Assembly (NCBI GenBank): GCA_958477465.1
Contig: CAUEFX010000002.1
Coordinates: forward strand, 106,609 to 170,608
From: an uncultured Bacteroides sp.
Lineage (GTDB): Bacteria; Bacteroidota; Bacteroidia; Bacteroidales; Bacteroidaceae
Length of the DNA stretch: 64,000 nucleotides
Reading direction: 5' to 3'
Shown here: piece after piece, positions 44,565 to 52,812 of the stretch
How the letters are laid out: each line of letters starts with the position of its first letter
Position numbering within the stretch: the stretch's first letter is position 1
Program-made: the position numbers and the translations under genes
Notes under the pieces: model-generated
Told to the model about the DNA's origin: nothing
Databases searched by the model: none
Seen by the model: only the letters and a program-made list of their open reading frames with translations

Positions 44565-45366
44565 CTACAAAGTACTGATCAAATCTTCCAGTTTACAAGT
44601 ATCCGCATGTATATATTTTGATTTCAACCGTGATTTTCTTCGACTTAAAGTTGCAGATGTGTTTCCTAAAAAATCTGCCACCTGTTGATGATTCAGCCCG
44701 ATACGAAACAAAATGCACATCAATTTGTCCTGAACCGTCAGACCGGTCAAGGCCCTTTCCAAAGCAACGATAAAGGCGGCATCAATGACTTGATAGTAAG
44801 CAATGACATCCCTATAATCCTGGAGTTGCAATGTGGCACGCTTTTTACCTGCCAGCGCATCCCGGCAAATATTCAGACCATTAACAATGGAGACACAAAC
44901 ACACATTCTTTGATAATCGCCACTTTTGACCTTACAAATATCTTTCAATACGCTGAGTTCATTCTCGTATTCCGTTAGCGAATTCCGAAGCGTTTTTTAT
45001 CTCTATCAAGTTCTCCCGTTGGACATTTTCCGCCAACTCCAGACTCGATTTATAAGAACTGATCTCCAACTCTTTCTGAGAAATGATATTCAAAAAACGA
45101 ATCATCGCTACAACTTTCAACCGAATGACAAAAAGAATGATGACGCCCAAGAATAATAAAAACAGAAGAGAAATTTCAAATTGCGGACCAGAAGAATCAG
45201 GCAAGCATTCGTAAGGACCTACTTCCGATTCCGAAGCCACACTATCCGACCGTTCTTCCATCAATATATCTGCCACAGGAAACTTTCTGCCCACCCGATC
45301 ACAAGCCATTCCAAAGGAACAGAGCAAAACCAAAAAGCAGAAAACAGATAGCAATCGTCTCATCAT
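44565..45366 (-). pseudogene. Frameshifted membrane-anchored HTH regulator
   Basis: Two frames fit one protein. The first (ATG 45366) has a signal sequence with SFGMACD, a transmembrane helix (FLLFLGVIILFVIRL, about 70-85) and the start of a coiled coil, ending at IKNASEFANGIRE. The second continues EYENELSVLKDICKVKSGDY and has a LuxR-like helix-turn-helix (LNHQQVADFLGNTSATLSR); its only own start would be TTG 44948. The frames cross around 44955-44975. The intact type, a membrane-bound regulator with cytoplasmic HTH, is common in Bacteroides. It lies just upstream of the YD operon in the same direction and was probably its regulator. Confidence 0.65.
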
Positions 45367-45384
45367 CCGAACCTTTGTTGTTTA

Positions 45385-45392
45385 CAAATATA
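45385..45392 (-). promoter_or_regulatory. Promoter -7 element for the regulator pseudogene
   Basis: Reverse-strand TATATTTG matches TAnnTTTG, about 20 bases upstream of ATG 45366. The -33 position has only TTTT. The leader would be very short. Confidence 0.5.
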
Positions 45393-45671
45393 ATGTTTTT
45401 TCATTAATCTAAAAAGAGAACCCATGAACTTTGATTCATCCGTCACGACTCCAGCAGCCAAAAAGACACAATAAAAGCAAATAAGCTAACAAAAATCTTC
45501 CATATTACAATTCATGCTAACACACACTTCAATAAAAAAGTAGCAAATAGAGGAAAAATCGCATAAATAAGGAAAGAAAATACACTTTTTACTGCATATT
45601 TCCACCAAAAAGAGAATAAATATACACTTTTCACCGAAAGTTTCACCCATGTTTCTCCGGAAGAAAAGTTC

Positions 45672-45712
45672 AGTTTCTCGTAGAGGAACGATTCGTTCCT
45701 CTACGAGAAACT
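45672..45712. repeat. 41-nt near-perfect palindrome
   Basis: Two 20-base arms (45672-45691 and 45693-45712) are perfectly complementary around a single T. The arm begins AGTTTCTCGTAGAGGAACGA. The next bases (CTCTAGGGGAAAAA) resemble part of an arm. It is not followed by a U-run, so a simple terminator is less likely than a mobile palindromic repeat, a protein-binding site or a recombination site. Confidence 0.8.
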
Positions 45713-46190
45713 ATAAGAATCTCTAGGGGAAAAATATTTTTTTCTTGCAGAGACCATTTTTTACGCTAACAGCAGGCTGAATACAAAGTATTTCGAAATG
45801 GAATAAAGAGTAGCAAACGTACATTTCTGAGACAAACCGCAAGCAAAACAGAGGAATAGCAATCTTAACGACAGTCAGCCACTCACATTGATAGCCTTTT
45901 GGAATACCCTACACGAAAATGCAGCGAATTTTCTACACCAACCACGTCTCTTGCTTTAATTACAAGATTCTGCACAAACGAAAATATCATATTGACATTT
46001 TGTAAAAGACACACCTGCCTTATTCTGAGTCCAAAAGACAGATAAGTCCCCTGTTTCCAAGTATCCTATCAAGGGAACAGAAACAGACAGATACCCCTAA
46101 GGAAAACACTCCGGGAACCATTTAACAATCTGTTGAAAACTTTATTCCATATTTTCCATACAGGAGGTTCTTTTTTCTTTGAGAAATATG

Positions 46191-46198
46191 TATTTTTG
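46191..46198 (+). promoter_or_regulatory. Promoter -7 element of the division/cell wall operon
   Basis: TATTTTTG matches TAnnTTTG exactly, 33 bases before the rsmH start; the -33 region about 19 bases upstream is T-rich (TTTTTT). It is the only consensus promoter I see before rsmH and probably drives the cluster to ftsZ. Confidence 0.6.
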
Positions 46199-46230
46199 CC
46201 GTCACTTGCTTATATAATAAGGTAAAATCA

Positions 46231-47151
46231 ATGAAGGAAACACAAGAGGAATTGACATATCACATACCGGTATTACTAAAAGAGAGTGTAGACGGAATGA
46301 GTATCTGCCCGAACGGCACGTATGTAGACGTGACTTTCGGTGGTGGAGGCCACTCCCGTGAAATTCTTTCGCGCCTGGGGAAAGGCGGACGCCTGTTGGG
46401 ATTCGACCAGGATGAGGATGCCGAACGGAACATTGTCGATGACCCGCGTTTCACTTTCGTGCGGAGTAACTTCCGCTACCTGCACAATTTTCTACGCTAT
46501 CACGACATAGAGAAAGTAGACGCCATACTGGCAGACTTGGGGGTGTCCTCCCATCACTTCGATGACAGCGAGCGAGGATTTTCTTTCCGCTTTGACGGCG
46601 CATTGGATATGCGTATGAACAAACGTGCCGGACTTACAGCCGCAGATGTGGTGAACACTTATGCAGAGGAGCGGTTGGCAGATATTTTCTACCTGTATGG
46701 AGAATTGAAAAACAGTCGCAAACTGGCATCCGTCATCGTCAAAGCACGTACCGGCGGACAGATAAAAACAATCGGCGAGTTCCTGGAGATTATCAAACCC
46801 CTCTTCGGACGGGAACGCGAAAAGAAAGAGCTTGCCAAGGTGTTTCAGGCACTTCGCATTGAAGTAAATCAAGAGATGGAGGCGCTGAAGGAGATGTTGA
46901 CCGCAGCAACGGAAGCACTGAAGCCGGGAGGAAGACTGGTCGTTATCACTTACCATTCACTGGAAGACCGGATGGTGAAAAACATCATGAAAACCGGCAA
47001 TGTGGAAGGTAAAACGACACAGGACTTCTTCGGTAACCTGCAAACGCCTTTTAAGCTGGTGAACAGCAAGGTCATTGTGCCGGATGAAGAGGAGATAGAA
47101 CGCAATCCGAGATCACGAAGCGCCAAGCTGAGAATAGCGGAGAAGAAATAA
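46231..47151 (+). CDS. rsmH: 16S rRNA (cytosine1402-N4)-methyltransferase RsmH (MraW)
   Basis: A 306-residue cytoplasmic protein of normal family length. The SAM-binding loop is YVDVTFGGGGHSREIL (Gly37-His41), followed by LGFDQDEDAERN. The block ADLGVSSHHFDDSERGFSF is characteristic of MraW, as is the C-terminal NPRSRSAKLRIAEK. It methylates N4 of C1402 in 16S rRNA. It is the first gene of the cluster, 33 bases downstream of a consensus -7 box. The usual leader gene mraZ is missing here. Confidence 0.97.
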   Translation: MKETQEELTYHIPVLLKESVDGMSICPNGTYVDVTFGGGGHSREILSRLGKGGRLLGFDQDEDAERNIVDDPRFTFVRSNFRYLHNFLRYHDIEKVDAILADLGVSSHHFDDSERGFSFRFDGALDMRMNKRAGLTAADVVNTYAEERLADIFYLYGELKNSRKLASVIVKARTGGQIKTIGEFLEIIKPLFGREREKKELAKVFQALRIEVNQEMEALKEMLTAATEALKPGGRLVVITYHSLEDRMVKNIMKTGNVEGKTTQDFFGNLQTPFKLVNSKVIVPDEEEIERNPRSRSAKLRIAEKK

Positions 47152-47175
47152 ACGGAGAAGAAATCGGCAGAGAGA

Positions 47176-47191
47176 GAGAGAAAGAAAAGAC
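47176..47191 (+). repeat. 16-base purine repeat, copy 1 (before ftsL)
   Basis: GAGAGAAAGAAAAGAC, inside an almost pure purine spacer (about 47152-47189) between rsmH and ftsL. An exact second copy lies at 47654-47669. Confidence 0.7.
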
Positions 47192-47210
47192 AAAAACTCA
47201 TAAAAGAGAA

Positions 47211-47579
47211 ATGGAAGAGAACAAGATAAATAAAGAAGAGGATAAAGAGTCCAAAAAGAAAAAAAGGACCTCCTTGAAAAGTATTCTGGGAGGAGACATC
47301 TTAGCTACGGACTTTTTCCGCCGCCAGACCAAATTGCTGGTACTCATTATGGTATTTATTATCTTCTATATCCATAACAGATATGCCAGCCAACAACAGC
47401 AAATCGAAATAGATAAGCTGAAGCAAGAGCTTACCGACATTAAATATGATGCGCTTACACGTAGCTCGGAACTGATGGAAAGAAGTCGCCAATCGCGTAT
47501 CGAGGAGTATATCTCGAACAAAGAGAGTGATTTGCAGACCTCCACCAATCCCCCCTATCTGATTGAAGGGAGAAGATAA
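47211..47579 (+). CDS. ftsL: FtsL-like division protein (Bacteroidetes type)
   Basis: A 122-residue bitopic protein: a lysine-rich cytoplasmic tail (about 1-40, KESKKKKRTSLKS), one transmembrane helix (about 42-55, LLVLIMVFIIFYI), and a periplasmic coiled coil (QQQQIEIDKLKQELTDIKYD). Size, topology and place between rsmH and ftsI are those of FtsL, which with FtsB/FtsQ activates septal wall synthesis. Sequence similarity to proteobacterial FtsL is low as usual; the Bacteroidetes FtsL-like family keeps the RSSELMERSR segment. Both neighbouring spacers are purine-rich. Confidence 0.85.
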   Translation: MEENKINKEEDKESKKKKRTSLKSILGGDILATDFFRRQTKLLVLIMVFIIFYIHNRYASQQQQIEIDKLKQELTDIKYDALTRSSELMERSRQSRIEEYISNKESDLQTSTNPPYLIEGRR

Positions 47580-47653
47580 AGGAAAGAGACACCGAAGAGA
47601 ACGGAGAGAAAAGAAGAAGAGAGAAGAAGAGTGTCGAGAAGAAAGAAAAAGCG

Positions 47654-47669
47654 GAGAGAAAGAAAAGAC
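47654..47669 (+). repeat. 16-base purine repeat, copy 2 (after ftsL)
   Basis: Exact copy of the 16-mer at 47176-47191, again within a purine-rich spacer (about 47578-47670) between ftsL and ftsI. Confidence 0.7.
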
Positions 47670-47719
47670 TGCTTCAGCAATGAAACGGTAAATGGTTAAA
47701 TTGAAAATTGTAAATAGTT

Positions 47720-49843
47720 TTGGCTGTCAATAAAAGAAACATAATGACCCGTTACTTCTTCGTCATCCTTATTATGGGGCTGATAGGAGTAGCAATTGTG
47801 GTAAAAGCAGGCATCACCATGTTTGCCGAGCGACAATACTGGCAGGATGTTGCCGACCGTTTCGTTCGAGAAAACGTTACGGTAAGACCCAATCGGGGTA
47901 ACATCATCTCCTCCGACGGCAAGCTGATGGCGAGTTCGCTGCCCGAATACCGCATCTATATGGACTTCAAAGCAGGAGCGCCGGCCAAAACCGACTCTCT
48001 GAAAAAACATATAAATGAGATATGCGAGGGATTGCACCGGATATTTCCGGACAAGAGTGCGGCCGAATTCAAGGCGCATCTGCAGAAAGGAATGAAAAAA
48101 GGGAGCCGCAACTATTTGATTTATCCGAAACGCATCTCATACATACAGTACAAAGAGGCCAAACGCCTGCCTGTTTTCAACATGAACAAGTTTAAAGGCG
48201 GATTCCACGAATCAACTTATAACCAGCGAAAGAAGCCTTTCGGTTCTTTGGCAGCGCGCACATTGGGCGATCTCTATGCAGACACCACACAAGGCGCCAA
48301 GAACGGTATCGAACTGGCCTTCGACACCTTACTGAAAGGGCGCGACGGAATCACACATCGCCAGAAGGTGATGAACAAATACCTCAACATCGTAGACGTT
48401 CCTCCGGTAGACGGTTGCGACCTTATCACCACCATCGATGTAGGCATGCAGGACATCTGCGAGAAAGCGCTGGTGGATAAGCTGAAAGAGCTGAACGCCA
48501 GTGTAGGTGTTGCCGTTTTGATGGAGGTAGCCACAGGTGAGGTGAAAGCAATTGTCAACATGATGAAAGCCGCAGACGGCAAATATTACGAAATGCGCAA
48601 CAATGCCATCAGCGACATGCTCGAACCGGGATCTACTTTTAAGACGGCTTCCATCATGGTGGCTCTCGAAGACGGATACATCACCCCCGATTACGAAGTG
48701 GACACGGGGAACGGTATCAAGATGATGTACGGACGTCCGATGAAAGACTGGAACTGGCATCGCGGCGGATATGGCAGAATCAATGTAACCCGTATCCTGG
48801 AAGTGTCATCCAACGTGGGAACATCCAGCATCATAGACCAATTCTATCATGACAACCCGCAAAAGTTTGTAGACGGTCTGAAACGGATGAGCATCGACCA
48901 ACCGTTGCATCTGCAGATTTCCGGAGAAGGGAAGCCCAATATCAAAGGGCCGAAAGAGCGCTATTTTGCCAAGACCACCCTCCCCTGGATGAGTATCGGA
49001 TACGAGACACAGGTGCCCCCAATGAATATACTGACATTCTACAATGCCATTGCCAACGATGGCGTGATGGTTCGTCCGAAGTTTGTAAAAGCGGCGGTAA
49101 AAGACGGGGAAGTGGTAAAGGAATTCCCTACGGAGATCATCAACCCGAAAATCTGCTCGGACAATACCTTGAAGCAGATACGGGAAATTCTCTATAAGGT
49201 GGTACATCAAGGATTGGCAGGGCCGGCAGGAAGCAAACAGTTTGCCGTATCCGGTAAGACCGGAACGGCACAGATTTCGCAAGGCACCGCCGGATACAAG
49301 ACCGGACAGACCAATTATCTCGTCAGTTTCTGCGGATACTTCCCTTCGGAAGCACCGAAATACAGCTGCATCGTTTCCATCCAGAAACCGGGGCTTCCGG
49401 CTTCCGGCGGCCTGATGGCGGGTAGCGTATTCGGTAAAATAGCAGAAAGGGTATACGCCAAAGACCTGCGCCTGCCACTGGCAAATGCCGTCGACACCAA
49501 CAGTGTGGTAATCCCCGACGTAAAGGCGGGAGAGATGAATGATACCAAGCGCGTGCTCGACGAACTGAAGATACAGAACCAGGCCAAATTTGAAACCAAA
49601 AACGGCAAAGAGAGTTGGGGAAGCACACATGCAGCCCCCAAAAGCGTCATCTTAGAAGGCAGAGACCTGATGCGTGACCTTGTACCGAGCGTAGTCGGCA
49701 TGGGAGCGCGGGATGCGGTCTATCTGCTCGAGAGCAGAGGGATAAAAGTCACTCTGGTAGGCGTAGGCAAAGTAAAGAGCCAGTCGATAGCCAATGGGAC
49801 AAGGGTAAGAAAAGGACAGACAATCGTATTGCATCTAAACTGA
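47720..49843 (+). CDS. ftsI: Penicillin-binding protein, FtsI/PBP3-type transpeptidase with PASTA domain
   Basis: A 707-residue protein if it starts at TTG 47720 (MAVNKRNIMTRYFF); ATG 47744 would give 699 residues and still keep the membrane anchor. One N-terminal helix (about 12-30) is followed by the dimerisation domain (RPNRGNIISSDGKLMASS) and the transpeptidase: SxxK in EPGSTFKT (Ser305, Lys308), SxN in SSNVG (Ser363, Asn365) and KTG in VSGKTGTAQ (Lys513). A single C-terminal PASTA-like domain is at about 645-707 (VPSVVGMGARDAVYLLESRG). It cross-links septal peptidoglycan. It is followed 18 bases later by murE. Confidence 0.95.
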   Translation: MAVNKRNIMTRYFFVILIMGLIGVAIVVKAGITMFAERQYWQDVADRFVRENVTVRPNRGNIISSDGKLMASSLPEYRIYMDFKAGAPAKTDSLKKHINEICEGLHRIFPDKSAAEFKAHLQKGMKKGSRNYLIYPKRISYIQYKEAKRLPVFNMNKFKGGFHESTYNQRKKPFGSLAARTLGDLYADTTQGAKNGIELAFDTLLKGRDGITHRQKVMNKYLNIVDVPPVDGCDLITTIDVGMQDICEKALVDKLKELNASVGVAVLMEVATGEVKAIVNMMKAADGKYYEMRNNAISDMLEPGSTFKTASIMVALEDGYITPDYEVDTGNGIKMMYGRPMKDWNWHRGGYGRINVTRILEVSSNVGTSSIIDQFYHDNPQKFVDGLKRMSIDQPLHLQISGEGKPNIKGPKERYFAKTTLPWMSIGYETQVPPMNILTFYNAIANDGVMVRPKFVKAAVKDGEVVKEFPTEIINPKICSDNTLKQIREILYKVVHQGLAGPAGSKQFAVSGKTGTAQISQGTAGYKTGQTNYLVSFCGYFPSEAPKYSCIVSIQKPGLPASGGLMAGSVFGKIAERVYAKDLRLPLANAVDTNSVVIPDVKAGEMNDTKRVLDELKIQNQAKFETKNGKESWGSTHAAPKSVILEGRDLMRDLVPSVVGMGARDAVYLLESRGIKVTLVGVGKVKSQSIANGTRVRKGQTIVLHLN

Positions 49844-49861
49844 TTATATATAATTAAAGAT

Positions 49862-51319
49862 ATGAAACTGAATGAATTACTGAAAGCGATCCAGCCGATA
49901 AAGGTTGTGGGAACTTCGGACATAGAAATAACAGGAGTCAACATCGATTCCCGCCAGATAGAAGCAGGACATCTGTTTATGGCCATGCGTGGCACACAGA
50001 CAGACGGACATGCCTACATCCCGGCCGCCATAGAAAAAGGTGCCGTTGCCATACTCTGCGAAGATCTGCCGGAACAGCCGGTAGAAGGAATCACTTACGT
50101 GCAAGTGAAAGACAGTGAAGATGCCACCGGAAAAATGGCGACTCGTTTTTTTGGAGATCCTACTTCTAAGATGGAACTGGTCGGTGTCACGGGCACCAAT
50201 GGGAAAACGACCATCGCCACCTTATTATATAATACGTTCCGCTACTTCGGATACAAAGTGGGGCTCATCTCAACGGTATGCAACTACATCGATGACGAAG
50301 CGATTCCGACCGAGCACACCACCCCCGACCCCATCACGCTGAACCGCCTGTTGGGCAGAATGGCGGATGAAGGCTGTAAGTATGCCTTTATGGAAGTAAG
50401 TTCTCACTCCATCGCCCAGAAGCGCATCAGCGGATTAAAGTTCGCCGGAGGCATCTTTACAAATCTGACCCGCGACCATCTGGATTATCACAAGACGGTA
50501 GAGAATTACCTGAAAGCCAAGAAGAAGTTTTTCGATGACATGCCCAAAAACGCCTTCAGCCTGACCAACCTGGATGACAAGAACGGACTGGTAATGACGC
50601 AAAATACACGCTCGAAGGTATATACCTACTCCTTGAGAAGCCTGAGCGACTTCAAAGGGCGGGTATTGGAGTCGCACTTCGAAGGAATGTTGCTCGACTT
50701 CAACAACCACGAGTTGATGGTACAGTTCATCGGCAGATTCAATGCCTCCAACCTCCTTGCCGTATTCGGCGCTGCCGTATTGCTCGGCAAAAAAGAAGAG
50801 GATGTACTTGTGGCACTCAGTACACTGCACCCGGTGGCAGGACGCTTCGATGCCATCCGTTCTCCACAGGGATATACGGCAATCGTCGACTATGCACACA
50901 CTCCGGATGCGCTGACGAACGTTCTGAATGCCATCCACGATGTACTCGAAGGGAAAGGCAAAGTCATTACCGTAGTAGGCGCCGGCGGCAACCGCGACAA
51001 GGGGAAACGTCCCATCATGGCCAAAGAGGCCGCCAAGGCAAGCGACCGTGTCATCATCACCTCAGACAATCCTCGGTTTGAAGAGCCACAGGACATTATC
51101 AATGACATGCTCGCCGGTCTGGATGCCGAAGACAGGAAGAAAACAATCAGCATCGTCGACCGCAGGGAGGCTATCCGCACTGCATGCATGATGGCCGAAA
51201 AGGGAGATGTAATTCTCGTTGCCGGAAAAGGACACGAGAACTATCAGGAAATAAAAGGAGTGAAACATCACTTCGATGACAAAGAAGAGTTGAAATTAGT
51301 GATGGGTGACAGATACTGA
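49862..51319 (+). CDS. murE: UDP-MurNAc-L-Ala-D-Glu:meso-diaminopimelate ligase MurE
   Basis: A 485-residue cytoplasmic Mur ligase. The ATP loop is VTGTNGKTT (Lys115) and the substrate block is TTPDPITLNRLL. Residues 402-405 are DNPR, the motif that marks ligases adding meso-diaminopimelate rather than lysine, so the organism has DAP-type peptidoglycan. It adds the third residue of the stem peptide. The next enzyme in the pathway, MurF, is not in this cluster; mraY follows directly. Confidence 0.97.
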   Translation: MKLNELLKAIQPIKVVGTSDIEITGVNIDSRQIEAGHLFMAMRGTQTDGHAYIPAAIEKGAVAILCEDLPEQPVEGITYVQVKDSEDATGKMATRFFGDPTSKMELVGVTGTNGKTTIATLLYNTFRYFGYKVGLISTVCNYIDDEAIPTEHTTPDPITLNRLLGRMADEGCKYAFMEVSSHSIAQKRISGLKFAGGIFTNLTRDHLDYHKTVENYLKAKKKFFDDMPKNAFSLTNLDDKNGLVMTQNTRSKVYTYSLRSLSDFKGRVLESHFEGMLLDFNNHELMVQFIGRFNASNLLAVFGAAVLLGKKEEDVLVALSTLHPVAGRFDAIRSPQGYTAIVDYAHTPDALTNVLNAIHDVLEGKGKVITVVGAGGNRDKGKRPIMAKEAAKASDRVIITSDNPRFEEPQDIINDMLAGLDAEDRKKTISIVDRREAIRTACMMAEKGDVILVAGKGHENYQEIKGVKHHFDDKEELKLVMGDRY

Positions 51320-51367
51320 TATCACACATCACTCATCGCTAATCACTAACCCTAATTACGATTTACA

Positions 51368-52636
51368 ATGTTATATTATCTATTCGACTGGTTGCATAAA
51401 CTCAACTTTCCCGGTGCGGGAATGTTCGGCTATACATCATTCCGCGCATTGATGGCTATCATTCTGGCATTACTGATTTCGAGTATCTGGGGTGACAAGT
51501 TTATCAAATTACTGAAACGCAAGCAGATCACGGAGACACAACGTGATGCTAAGATCGACCCGTTCGGTGTAAACAAAGTAGGCGTGCCGAGCATGGGGGG
51601 CGTCATTATCATTGTAGCCATTCTGATTCCCTGCCTGTTGTTAGGGAAGCTACATAACATCTACATGATCCTGATGCTCATCACCACCGTCTGGCTGGGG
51701 TCATTAGGGTTTGCCGACGACTATATCAAGATATTCAAGAGAGACAAGGAAGGACTGCACGGTAAATTCAAGATCATCGGACAAGTGGGATTGGGACTGA
51801 TCGTGGGACTGACACTCTATCTCAGCCCGGACGTCGTGATCCGTGAGAACATAGAGGTGCAGGCACCGGGACGTGAAATGGAAGTTGTGCACGGAACAAA
51901 AGACTTGAAATCGACACAGACCACCATACCGTTTTTCAAGAGCAACAACCTCGACTACGCCGACCTGGTGGCTTTCATGGGCGATCATGCCCAGACTGCC
52001 GGATGGATTCTGTTTGTTATCATCACGATTTTCGTAGTGACAGCCGTATCCAACGGAGCCAACCTGAACGACGGGATGGACGGGATGGCGGCAGGCAACT
52101 CAGCCATTATCGGACTGACCCTGGGAATATTGGCCTATGTATCGAGCCACATCGAATTCGCCAGCTATCTGAATATCATGTACATCCCCGGATCGGAAGA
52201 GCTGGTAATCTTCATCTGCGCTTTCATCGGTGCACTGATCGGTTTTCTATGGTACAATGCCTATCCGGCACAGGTGTTCATGGGCGATACGGGAAGCCTG
52301 ACCATCGGCGGCATCATCGCCGTATTCGCCATCATTATCCATAAGGAGTTATTGATCCCCATCCTTTGCGGTGTGTTCCTGGTAGAAAACCTGTCGGTCA
52401 TCCTGCAACGCGCCTATTACAAGGCCGGAAAGAAGAAAGGGGTAAAACAACGCCTGTTCAAACGTACACCGATACACGACCATTTCCGTACGTCGATGAG
52501 CCAGGTAGAAAGCGGATGCCGGGTGGTATTTACCAAACCGGACAACCTCTTCCACGAGTCGAAAATCACGGTCCGTTTCTGGATCGTAACAATCGTATTG
52601 GCAGCAATAACGATCATTACATTAAAAATCAGATAA
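51368..52636 (+). CDS. mraY: Phospho-MurNAc-pentapeptide transferase MraY
   Basis: A 422-residue membrane protein with about ten helices, longer than the roughly 360 residues of E. coli MraY. The excess is mostly an insertion around residues 155-205 (VQAPGREMEVVHGTKDLKST) between helices, as in other Bacteroidetes. Catalytic motifs are GFADDYIKIFK, NLNDGMDGMAAG (the NLTDGLDGLA-type motif) and the HDHFR-like block PIHDHFRTSM. It transfers phospho-MurNAc-pentapeptide to undecaprenyl phosphate, giving lipid I. Confidence 0.96.
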   Translation: MLYYLFDWLHKLNFPGAGMFGYTSFRALMAIILALLISSIWGDKFIKLLKRKQITETQRDAKIDPFGVNKVGVPSMGGVIIIVAILIPCLLLGKLHNIYMILMLITTVWLGSLGFADDYIKIFKRDKEGLHGKFKIIGQVGLGLIVGLTLYLSPDVVIRENIEVQAPGREMEVVHGTKDLKSTQTTIPFFKSNNLDYADLVAFMGDHAQTAGWILFVIITIFVVTAVSNGANLNDGMDGMAAGNSAIIGLTLGILAYVSSHIEFASYLNIMYIPGSEELVIFICAFIGALIGFLWYNAYPAQVFMGDTGSLTIGGIIAVFAIIIHKELLIPILCGVFLVENLSVILQRAYYKAGKKKGVKQRLFKRTPIHDHFRTSMSQVESGCRVVFTKPDNLFHESKITVRFWIVTIVLAAITIITLKIR

Positions 52637-52812
52637 AGCATGGTTCAGGATGCCACAGATGCCACGAGAAGAGCCGGATGCCGGTGACGAGGCAGTGAAG
52701 CAGCCATGAGCCCATACATAAAAATGAGAGAATTAACCGGATTATTAACCATTAAAGTTTGTGTATTGCCGGTGGCGTACGGTCACATCGGTATATCGAC
52801 ACAGTATTGAGA

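Larger units (their letters stand above)
45367..46230. other. Gene-free 0.86-kb stretch before the division cluster
   Basis: No frame of 60 codons or more in a plausible context, no tRNA or known RNA seen. It is AT-rich and contains a 41-nt palindrome at 45672-45712, a partial copy of the same wording (CTCTAGGGGAAAAA) just after, two similar ATACACTTTT words near 45585 and 45628, and the rsmH promoter at its right end. mraZ, which usually precedes rsmH in bacteria, is absent here. Confidence 0.6.

Noticed and set aside
44565..44948. 127-residue frame as an independent regulator
   Set aside because: It lacks a good start (TTG) and continues the membrane-anchored frame upstream; taken as the second part of a broken gene.
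45367..46230. A hidden RNA gene or CRISPR array in the gene-free stretch
   Set aside because: No repeat-spacer pattern and no recognisable structured RNA apart from the single palindrome.
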